Shown here one piece after another: positions 1 to 7,960 of a DNA stretch of 10,319 nucleotides. The stretch spans positions 1-10,319 of the forward strand of contig JALRFZ010000054.1 in the NCBI GenBank assembly GCA_023253615.1, written 5' to 3'. The DNA is from Verrucomicrobiales bacterium. Its GTDB lineage: Bacteria > Verrucomicrobiota > Verrucomicrobiia > Verrucomicrobiales > DEV007. The notes beneath the pieces are model-generated. The model did no database searches. It was not told where the DNA came from and worked only from the letters and a program-made list of their open reading frames with translations. A program made the position numbers and the translations under genes. Positions within the stretch are counted from its first letter, which is position 1. Each line of letters opens with the position of its first letter.

Positions 1-1841
1 TCTTCTCCGCTCTGGTGGTTTTGTCAGGGGCCGTCTTGTCATTGCCGGCGCAGGATCGGCCCAATATCGTCTTTGTCGTCACCGACGACCAGGGTTACGG
101 CGATCTGGGGCATACCGGGAATCCCGTGATCCGTACGCCGCACCTCGATGCGCTCGCGGCGGAATCCTCGAAGCTCACCGACTTCCACGTCGCCCCGACC
201 TGCTCCCCGACCCGTGCCGCATTCATCACGGGGCACTGGTCGAACCGCACCGGCGTCTGGCACACCGTGAACGGACGTTCCATGCTGCGCGAGGACGAGG
301 TCACTGTCGCGGAGATCCTGCGAGACGCCGGGTATGCCACCGGCATGTTCGGCAAGTGGCACCTGGGCGACAATTTTCCCTACCGGCCCGAGGACCGGGG
401 TTTCACCGAGGTCTACCGCCACGGTGGCGGTGGCGTGGGGCAGACGCCCGATCTCTGGGACAACGCCTATTTCGACGGGCGTTATTTCCACAACGGGAAG
501 ATCGTCGAGGCGGAGGGATTCTGCACCGACGTCTTCTTCGACCAGGCCCGGCGCTTCATCCGCGAGCGTGCCGCGGAGAAACAGCCCTTCTTCGCCTGGA
601 TCGCGACCAACGCCCCCCACAGCCCCTATCATGCCCCCCAAAACTACCTCGACGTCTATGAGGGACAGGATCCCGTGATCGCCGCCTTCTACGGGATGAT
701 CACGAACATCGACGACAATGTCGGAGCGACCCGCGAGCTGCTCCGCGAGCTTGGGATCGAGAAAAACACCCTCTTCCTCTTCACCACCGACAACGGAACT
801 TCTTCGGGCGCGAAGGTCTTCAACGCCGGCATGCGGGGTGCGAAGGGCAGTGAGTACGACGGCGGCCACCGCGTCCCCTTCATTGCCCACTGGCCCGCCG
901 CAGGATGGAACCGGAAACATGTCGATGACACCCTCGCGCATGCCGTCGACCTCGCACCCACCCTGCTCGAAATCGCCGGGGTGAAGAAGCCGGAGCAGGT
1001 GACGTTCGACGGAATCTCCATTCGTTCCCTCCTCGATCCGAAGGCGGACCGTACCGCCTGGCCGCATGAGCGGATGATCGTGACCGATTCCCAGCGCGTC
1101 CGCGATCCGATCAAGTGGAAACAGACCGCGGTGATGTCGGGGAAATGGCGGCTCATCAACGGGAAGGAGCTCTACGATATCGCCACCGATCCCGGGCAGC
1201 AGCGCAATCTCTTCGCGGAGCACCCCGAACGCGTCTCGGCCATGACCACCTTCTACGACGCCTGGTGGGCCGAATTGGAACCGACCTTCGCCCGGACCAC
1301 GGAGATTTACCTCGGCCATCCCGATCATCCCGTGGTTAGCCTCACCGGACACGACTGGATCCAGGAGGAACTGCCTCCTTGGAACCAGCAGCACATCCGC
1401 GAGGGCGACGGTTATGCCCTCGCCCCGAAGAAGGCGGTCAAGGGCAGGAAAGCCGTGCCCGCTTCGGAGGATCCTCCCAAGTCCGTCCATCGCGGGCACT
1501 GGGCGGTGAAGGCCGTCACGTCCGGCCGCTACACCATCAGCCTGCGCCGCTGGCCGGCCGAGGCGGATCATCCCATTACCGCCGGATTGCCGCCCGGAGA
1601 CGATGTGCCGGGAGCGACCAAGGCCTTCCGCGCCCGTCCTGGTCTCGCCATCGCCGTCGTTTCCGCGACGATGCGGCTCGATGGGACAGAGCTCGGAACC
1701 CTGCCGGTTCCCGAGGGTGCCACCCACGTGGATTTCGAGATTGATCTCACGGAAGGCACGCACCAACTCGCGCCTGTCTTCATTGACGCGAAGGGCAACG
1801 AGATCGGCGCCTACTACGCCATCGTCACCAAGAAATCCTGA
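1..1841 (+). CDS. Secreted formylglycine-dependent sulfatase with C-terminal accessory domain (5' end outside window)
   Basis: A sulfatase (PF00884-like) that would hydrolyse a sulfate ester on an exported substrate. The frame is open to the window edge. Residues before the GTG at 15 (FSAL) continue a hydrophobic stretch ending near LPAQDRPN, so the window cuts into the signal peptide and the real start is upstream. Numbering from the GTG at 15: metal Asp pair D24-D25, CSPTR with formylglycine precursor C63 (codon at 201), GKWHLG with K114 and H116, H202, metal pair D259-N260, and K277 in RGAKGSE. The catalytic domain ends near residue 425. A charged linker (about 463-492) leads to a roughly 110-residue tail (about 495-605) that looks like a beta-sandwich and begins with WAVKAVTSGRYTISLRRWP; I recall similar tails on PVC sulfatases. 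Stop TGA is at 1839-1841, 13 nt before the next gene, suggesting an operon. Substrate unknown. The sulfatase call is very secure; the tail's role is inference. Confidence 0.95.
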   Translation, partial: FSALVVLSGAVLSLPAQDRPNIVFVVTDDQGYGDLGHTGNPVIRTPHLDALAAESSKLTDFHVAPTCSPTRAAFITGHWSNRTGVWHTVNGRSMLREDEVTVAEILRDAGYATGMFGKWHLGDNFPYRPEDRGFTEVYRHGGGGVGQTPDLWDNAYFDGRYFHNGKIVEAEGFCTDVFFDQARRFIRERAAEKQPFFAWIATNAPHSPYHAPQNYLDVYEGQDPVIAAFYGMITNIDDNVGATRELLRELGIEKNTLFLFTTDNGTSSGAKVFNAGMRGAKGSEYDGGHRVPFIAHWPAAGWNRKHVDDTLAHAVDLAPTLLEIAGVKKPEQVTFDGISIRSLLDPKADRTAWPHERMIVTDSQRVRDPIKWKQTAVMSGKWRLINGKELYDIATDPGQQRNLFAEHPERVSAMTTFYDAWWAELEPTFARTTEIYLGHPDHPVVSLTGHDWIQEELPPWNQQHIREGDGYALAPKKAVKGRKAVPASEDPPKSVHRGHWAVKAVTSGRYTISLRRWPAEADHPITAGLPPGDDVPGATKAFRARPGLAIAVVSATMRLDGTELGTLPVPEGATHVDFEIDLTEGTHQLAPVFIDAKGNEIGAYYAIVTKKS

Positions 1842-1854
1842 ACCCCATCCTCGG

Positions 1855-3249
<1,395 letters not shown>

Positions 3250-3250
3250 C

Positions 3251-4720
3251 ATGAACGCCTGGATGAAACGAACCCTCGCCGCCGCCCTCATCGCGGTCTT
3301 TTCTCCGATCCTGCCGGAGGTCTCCGCCGCGGAGAAACCGAACCTCATCTTCGTAATGGCCGACGACATGGGCTGGGGGCAGACGGGCTACCGGAATCAT
3401 CCGCTCCTCAAGACGCCGAACCTCGACGCGATGGCGGCGAACGGACTGCGCTTCGATCGTTTTTATGCGGGCGGTCCGGTCTGTTCGCCGACGCGTGCCT
3501 CGGTGCTGACGGGACGCTCCCACGACCGCACCGGCGTGTTGAGCCACGGCTACGCGCTGCGCTTGCAGGAAAAGACGATCGCCCGGGCGCTCCGGTCCGC
3601 CGGCTATGTGACGGGGCACTTCGGCAAATGGCATCTCAATGGTCTCCGCGGGCCGGGCGCTCCGGTGCTCGCCGATGATCCCCGCGGTCCGGGTGCCTTC
3701 GGCTTTGATGAATGGGTCTCGGCGACGAACTTTTTCGACCAGGACCCGCTCCTCGGCCGGATGGGGGAGATCGAGTCCTTCTCCGGCGATTCCTCCGAGA
3801 TCGCCGTGGACGAGGCCGTGAAGTTCCTCGATCGGCACCGCGCCGGCACCAAGCCGATGTTCGCGGTGATCTGGTATGGATCGCCCCACAGCCCCTTCAG
3901 GGCTACCGACGCCGACCGCGCGCCTTTCGCCCATCTCGATCCCGAGTCGGCGGATCACTATGGCGAACTCGTCGCGATGGACCGCAGCATCGGCACGCTC
4001 CGCGCGAAGCTGCGCGAGTTCGGCATCGAGCGCGACACCTTGCTCGTCTTTTGCAGCGACAACGGCGGGCTGCCCAAGATCACGCCGGAGACCGTGGGCG
4101 GCTTGCGGGGCTTCAAGGGCAGCGTCTACGAGGGCGGACTCCGCGTCCCCGGCATCTTCGAATGGCCGGGCACGATCACACCCCGTGTCACCGATCATCC
4201 GGGTTGCGTCATGGATTTGTTCCCCACGGTGGTGGATGTGTCAGGATTGCCGGAGGACGTCCTGATCGACCCGGTCGACGGAATCAGCCTGCGTCCGCTT
4301 TTCGCCGGAGGCACCGATGCGCCCGGGGAGCGCGCCGCACCCATCGGCTTCCGCTACAACCGGATGCGGGCGCTGATCGACGACCGCTACAAGCTGCTCA
4401 CGACCGATCAAACCCAGGGCAGATACGAACTTTTCGATCTCCGCGCCGATCCATCGGAGACAAAAGACCTCGCCGCGAGCGAACCCGAAATCTTCGCGAA
4501 GATGCTGGAACAGCTCCGCGCCTGGGACGCGACGATGGAGGCGAGTTTCGCCGGGCAGGATTATCCGGAAGGCAAACTGGCAACACCCGATCCCGAACCG
4601 GTGGCCTGGTATGAAACCGATCGTTACCGCGCCTACGAGGCGGAATGGAAATCGCGGCCCGAGTTCCGTCGTTATTACGAGGGTGGCAAGGGTGGCAAGG
4701 GCAGGAAGTCGCGGGAATGA
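3251..4720 (+). CDS. Secreted formylglycine-dependent sulfatase with Gly/Lys-rich tail
   Basis: A 489-residue sulfatase (PF00884-like). The ATG at 3251 lies 1 nt after the previous stop. A second in-frame ATG at 3263 (residue 5, MKRTLAAALIAVF) would also give a good signal peptide, so the start is uncertain by four codons. Cleavage is likely near VSAA-EKPN. Motifs: metal pair D38-D39 in FVMADDMGW, CSPTR with formylglycine precursor C78, GKWHLN with K126 and H128, SPHSP with H213, metal pair D270-N271, and K289 in RGFKGSVYEGG. The substrate-side insertion at 130-180 is Gly/Pro-rich then acidic and is not shared with the neighbouring sulfatases. The last 12 residues (GGKGGKGRKSRE) are low-complexity and basic, partly from an exact 9-nt tandem repeat. 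The stop overlaps the next gene's start by ATGA, which implies translational coupling. Substrate unknown. Confidence 0.96.
   Translation: MNAWMKRTLAAALIAVFSPILPEVSAAEKPNLIFVMADDMGWGQTGYRNHPLLKTPNLDAMAANGLRFDRFYAGGPVCSPTRASVLTGRSHDRTGVLSHGYALRLQEKTIARALRSAGYVTGHFGKWHLNGLRGPGAPVLADDPRGPGAFGFDEWVSATNFFDQDPLLGRMGEIESFSGDSSEIAVDEAVKFLDRHRAGTKPMFAVIWYGSPHSPFRATDADRAPFAHLDPESADHYGELVAMDRSIGTLRAKLREFGIERDTLLVFCSDNGGLPKITPETVGGLRGFKGSVYEGGLRVPGIFEWPGTITPRVTDHPGCVMDLFPTVVDVSGLPEDVLIDPVDGISLRPLFAGGTDAPGERAAPIGFRYNRMRALIDDRYKLLTTDQTQGRYELFDLRADPSETKDLAASEPEIFAKMLEQLRAWDATMEASFAGQDYPEGKLATPDPEPVAWYETDRYRAYEAEWKSRPEFRRYYEGGKGGKGRKSRE
4682..4699 (+). repeat. Exact 9-nt tandem repeat in the end of the third sulfatase
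   Basis: Two head-to-tail copies of ggtggcaag (4682-4690 and 4691-4699) are in frame and encode Gly-Gly-Lys twice. A partial third copy (ggcagg) follows. The unit length is a multiple of three, so changes in copy number would lengthen or shorten the basic tail without a frameshift. It sits just upstream of the next gene's ribosome-binding region. Confidence 0.85.
4703..4708 (+). promoter_or_regulatory. Possible Shine-Dalgarno for the glycoside-hydrolase-like gene
   Basis: The sequence aggaag ends 8 nt before the ATG at 4717, and its aggaa core fits the anti-Shine-Dalgarno of 16S rRNA. It is the only convincing ribosome-binding site in the window and lies inside the end of the upstream sulfatase. 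It supports the start at 4717 over the in-frame ATG at 4645. The call rests on position and match only. Confidence 0.45.
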
Positions 4721-6321
4721 AGGGTCTGGCTTGCGGCTTCCTCGTTGCCTGCCTTCTTGCGGGGGAGATCCTCGCCGGGTCTCCTCCTCCCCTCGTCTTC
4801 TACAGCAACGACACCACCCACATCACCTCCTGCGAGACGCCTTGGCGGAATGTCAGGGACGGGTTCCGGGACGAACATCTCCGTGCCTCGATCCGCGAGG
4901 CCGCCGGAGTCGATGCGCATCTCCTCCAGCCGGGCCTCGGCTGGATCCCCTGGTGGCAGTCGCGGATCTGCTCCCCCGTCGATCATTACCAGACCTTTCT
5001 CGGGGAGTTCGGCATCAACAGACCCAACGCCTACGGACGTTACCTTCTCGCCGGTGGTGATTTGGTCAGGACCTTTGTCGAGGAATGCCGTGCGATGGGT
5101 GTGAAGGCGATCGTCTCCTATCGCGTCAATGACGGTCATCATGTCCGCGAGCTGGCCAAGGCGCTCGAGGAAGGGAAACCCTCGCAGGGCATGTCGCGGT
5201 TTTATTGGGAGAACTACGAGCGTTTCCGCATCGGACCCGACACGGCCGACTGGAGCCAGGGTGTCTTCGACTGGGGCCATCCCGAGGTGCCGGCCGAGAA
5301 ACTCGCCCTCATCCGCGAACTCATCGAAACCTATCCGCTCGACGGGATCGAACTCGATTTCCTGCGGCACTGGGTCCGCTTTGCTCCCGAACGCACGCCT
5401 CTCGAGCAACGCCGCGCCATCACGACCGCCTTCGTGCGCGAGGTCCGCGCGGCTCTCGATGCCGCCGGGGCGAAGGATGGTCGCGAGCGATCGCTCTGCC
5501 TTCGCGTGCCGGCGATCGTGGCTCTTCACGACGAGCAGGGCATCCATCTGCCCGATCTCGCCGCGGCCGGTGTGGACGTGGTGACGCTCTCGTGGAGCTA
5601 CTTCACCCTGCAGGATGACTCGGTCCGCAAGGTGAAGGCGCTCATTCCCGGCACGTCCGTCCTCGTCGAGATGACCCACACCACGCTGACGGGCAAAGCC
5701 CTCGGCGGCAGCGGCACGCAGCCCTACCTGCGCACCACCGATGAGCAGTTTCACACCACCGCGCACCTCGCCTACGAGCAGGGTGCCGATGGCGTCAGCC
5801 TCTTCAACTTTCCCTACTACCGCGCCCACGTCATCCCGGAGATCGGGCCGTTCGACGAGCCGCCTTTTCATGTCCTGCCGAAGTTGCGGGATCGTGAATT
5901 CGTCGCCAGGCAGCCGCATTGCTATTTCCTGACCGCCGCGCGGAGGGATGTCGCCCTGCGCGATCTGCCCTTGCCCGCGCTGGTGCAGCGGAATCAGCCG
6001 CAGACCTTCACGATGGAGATGGCACCGACGGTTGGCGTCCATCGCGACGGGCTCCTGCGCCTGCGGTCCGACGAGTCCATCGCCGACCGGGTCATTGAGG
6101 TGAAGTTGAACGGAACGCGACTCGAGCCCGCACCCTTCACCGCGAAATCGCTGCCGCACCGCTACGAAGCCTGGCTCGGCACGGAGGAGGACTCGCGTTG
6201 TTTTCACTGCCCGATCGGTTTGATCCGGCAAGGGAACAACGGGATCGAAGTGACCGTGCGGGAGGGCATCCGCATGCGGGTGATCTATCTCGAAGTGGCG
6301 CTGCCGACGGAACCGGGATGA
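4717..6321 (+). CDS. Secreted TIM-barrel protein, putative glycoside hydrolase of an uncharacterised family
   Basis: A 534-residue exported protein of unknown activity, probably a carbohydrate-cleaving enzyme. I chose the ATG at 4717 (ATGA overlap with the previous stop, Shine-Dalgarno-like aggaag, and a signal peptide MKGLACGFLVACLLAGEILAG). The reading frame extends to 4645 without a signal peptide. The order of predicted strands suggests a (beta/alpha)8 barrel: VDAHLLQPGLG (66-75), KAIVSYRVNDGHH (130-142), DGIELDFLRHW (209-219), LCLRVPA (260-266), VDVVTLSWSY (286-295), SVLVEMTHT (314-322) and ADGVSLFNFPYYR (357-369). E212 or D214 falls at the predicted end of strand 4 and E318 at the end of strand 7, the places used by acid/base and nucleophile in clan GH-A. 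From about 425 to 530 there is a beta-rich region (DGLLRLRSDESI, GNNGIEVTV) like a jelly-roll or carbohydrate-binding domain. I recall related hypothetical proteins in PVC genomes near sulfatases, annotated at best as family-10-like glycosyl hydrolases. The fold is fairly likely; activity and substrate are inference. Confidence 0.85.
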   Translation: MKGLACGFLVACLLAGEILAGSPPPLVFYSNDTTHITSCETPWRNVRDGFRDEHLRASIREAAGVDAHLLQPGLGWIPWWQSRICSPVDHYQTFLGEFGINRPNAYGRYLLAGGDLVRTFVEECRAMGVKAIVSYRVNDGHHVRELAKALEEGKPSQGMSRFYWENYERFRIGPDTADWSQGVFDWGHPEVPAEKLALIRELIETYPLDGIELDFLRHWVRFAPERTPLEQRRAITTAFVREVRAALDAAGAKDGRERSLCLRVPAIVALHDEQGIHLPDLAAAGVDVVTLSWSYFTLQDDSVRKVKALIPGTSVLVEMTHTTLTGKALGGSGTQPYLRTTDEQFHTTAHLAYEQGADGVSLFNFPYYRAHVIPEIGPFDEPPFHVLPKLRDREFVARQPHCYFLTAARRDVALRDLPLPALVQRNQPQTFTMEMAPTVGVHRDGLLRLRSDESIADRVIEVKLNGTRLEPAPFTAKSLPHRYEAWLGTEEDSRCFHCPIGLIRQGNNGIEVTVREGIRMRVIYLEVALPTEPG

Positions 6322-6336
6322 AGCCTTGGCGGTATC

Positions 6337-6365
6337 TTGACATCCATCGCGCAAAAGGTTCCGAT
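6337..6365 (+). promoter_or_regulatory. Possible sigma-70-like promoter before the fourth sulfatase
   Basis: A perfect ttgaca (6337-6342) is followed after 17 nt by tccgat (6360-6365), which matches the -10 consensus at only three of six positions. Transcription would start very near the ATG at 6372, giving a nearly leaderless message. A perfect -35 hexamer can occur by chance, and the PVC promoter consensus may differ, so this is weak. Confidence 0.2.
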
Positions 6366-6371
6366 AGGCCG

Positions 6372-7916
6372 ATGAATCCCCGCATCGTTTCTCTTTTCGT
6401 CGGCGCTCTGGCGCTTGCCCAATCCGTGGTCGCCGCGGACCGGCCGAACTTCGTCGTTTTCCTCATCGACGACATGGGCATCATGGATACCTCGGTGCCC
6501 TTTCTCACCGGTGAAGACGGCACACCAAAACGTTATCCCTTGAACGATTTCTACCGCACGCCCTCGATGGAGCGGCTCGCGGGGCAGGGGATCCGCTTCA
6601 ACCAATTCTACGCGATGAGCGTCTGCTCTCCGACCCGCATCTCGATCCTCACGGGGCAGAATGCGGCGCGTCATGGTGCGACCAACTGGATCAATCCCGA
6701 CAACAACAACGCCGGTCCCCAGGGTGCTCCCGATTGGGATTGGGAGGGGCTGGCTCCCGGAGACACCACCCTCGCGGGACTCCTCGGCGCGGGCGGATAC
6801 CGCACCGTCCACGTCGGCAAGGGACACTTCGCACCCCGCGCGCTGCCCGGGGCCGATCCCTCGAAGATCGGATTCGACCGCAACATCGCGGGGGCTTCCT
6901 TCGGTGCGCCGGGCAGCTACTTTGGGGAAAAGAATTACGGTGGCCTCGGGAAACGCACCCATCATGCCGTGCCCGGACTGGAGAAATACCATGGCACCGA
7001 CACCTTCCTGACCGAGGCACTCACGATCGAGGCGAATGCGGCCCTGAAGGAGGCGGCCCGTTCGGGCGATCCTTTTTTCCTCTACTTCGCCCACTACGCC
7101 GTTCACTCTCCCTTCGATTCCGATCCGCGTTTCGCGGCCAATTACAAGGACTCCGGCAAGCCCGCCGCAGCGCAGGCCTTTGCCACCCTCGTCGAGGGCA
7201 TGGACAAATCGCTCGGCGATGTGCTCGACCATCTCGAAGCCATCGGCGAGGCGGAGGACACGCTCGTGATCTTCCTCGGCGACAATGGCTCCGACGCCCC
7301 GCTCGGCAACCAGCACGAGGTCGCCTGCGCCGCACCGCTCCGCGGAAAGAAAGGTGCCCATTACGAGGGCGGCATGCGGGTGCCGTTCATCGCCGCCTGG
7401 GCGAAAGTGAATCCTGACAATCCTCTCCAAAAGGCCCTGCCCATTCCGGCGGGTGCGATCCAGCCGCAGGTCGCGAATGTCACGGATCTTTTCCCGACCC
7501 TGTTGCAACTCGCGGGAGTCGCCAATCCCCCGGGCCATGCCGTTGACGGACATCCGCTCCAGACGCTGCTCACCGGCGACGCGGACGATTCCCGTCCCCG
7601 GCAATTCCTGATGCACTATCCGCACGGGCCGCATCGCAGCAATTACTTCACGGTCTGGCGCGACGGTGATTGGAAGGTGATCTACCACTACCTGCCCGAT
7701 GTGCCGACGCACGGCGACCTGATCCAGTCGGGCGGGGCGCGCTATCAGCTTTTCAATCTCGCGAAGGATCCCTTCGAGCAGAACGATCTCGCCACCAGCG
7801 AGCCGGCGGAACTTCGCCGGATGATGGAGGGGCTCATCGCGCGGACGGAGGCGCATGTGGCACGTTATCCGCTTTCGGATGACGGGAAGACCCGTTTGAA
7901 GCCCGTGCTCCCTTGA
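6372..7916 (+). CDS. Secreted formylglycine-dependent sulfatase (GKGHF variant)
   Basis: A 514-residue sulfatase (PF00884-like). Two in-frame ATGs compete. The one at 6372 gives a compact signal peptide (MNPRIVSLFVGALALAQSVV, cleavage near AA-DRPN) and is my choice. The one at 6318 overlaps the previous stop as ATGA and would add 18 residues (MKPWRYLDIHRAKGSDRP), giving an unusually long basic N-terminus. Motifs: metal pair D33-D34 in FLIDDMG, CSPTR with formylglycine precursor C85, GKGHF with K150 and H152 (Gly replaces the usual Trp), HSP with H245, metal pair D304-N305 in FLGDNGSD, and the RGKKGAHYEGG segment with K326-K327. A loop after the Asp pair (about 38-60) and an Asn/Asp/Trp-rich loop (about 105-127) are absent from the other sulfatases here, marking a separate subfamily. 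The C-terminus carries the usual YQLFNLAKDPFEQNDL strand. Substrate unknown. Confidence 0.94.
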   Translation: MNPRIVSLFVGALALAQSVVAADRPNFVVFLIDDMGIMDTSVPFLTGEDGTPKRYPLNDFYRTPSMERLAGQGIRFNQFYAMSVCSPTRISILTGQNAARHGATNWINPDNNNAGPQGAPDWDWEGLAPGDTTLAGLLGAGGYRTVHVGKGHFAPRALPGADPSKIGFDRNIAGASFGAPGSYFGEKNYGGLGKRTHHAVPGLEKYHGTDTFLTEALTIEANAALKEAARSGDPFFLYFAHYAVHSPFDSDPRFAANYKDSGKPAAAQAFATLVEGMDKSLGDVLDHLEAIGEAEDTLVIFLGDNGSDAPLGNQHEVACAAPLRGKKGAHYEGGMRVPFIAAWAKVNPDNPLQKALPIPAGAIQPQVANVTDLFPTLLQLAGVANPPGHAVDGHPLQTLLTGDADDSRPRQFLMHYPHGPHRSNYFTVWRDGDWKVIYHYLPDVPTHGDLIQSGGARYQLFNLAKDPFEQNDLATSEPAELRRMMEGLIARTEAHVARYPLSDDGKTRLKPVLP

Positions 7917-7960
7917 GCCGGGATGGGGATTCCAGCGTCGGTCGCGAACTCGCCCTCTCC

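Noticed and set aside
1603..1854. N-terminal extension of the second sulfatase to an upstream ATG
   Set aside because: It would overlap the first sulfatase by about 240 nt and bury the signal peptide. The ATG at 1855 is the natural start.
4675..6354. Long minus-strand frame opposite the glycoside-hydrolase-like gene
   Set aside because: The plus frame has a signal peptide, start-stop coupling and domain-like structure. The minus frame is featureless and crosses both gene ends.
6285..7856. Long minus-strand frame opposite the fourth sulfatase
   Set aside because: Antisense of a gene with an intact active site; no independent coding evidence.
7882..7895. Hairpin acggg-aaga-cccgt near the end of the fourth sulfatase as a terminator
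   Set aside because: It lies inside coding sequence, has only five base pairs and lacks a T run.
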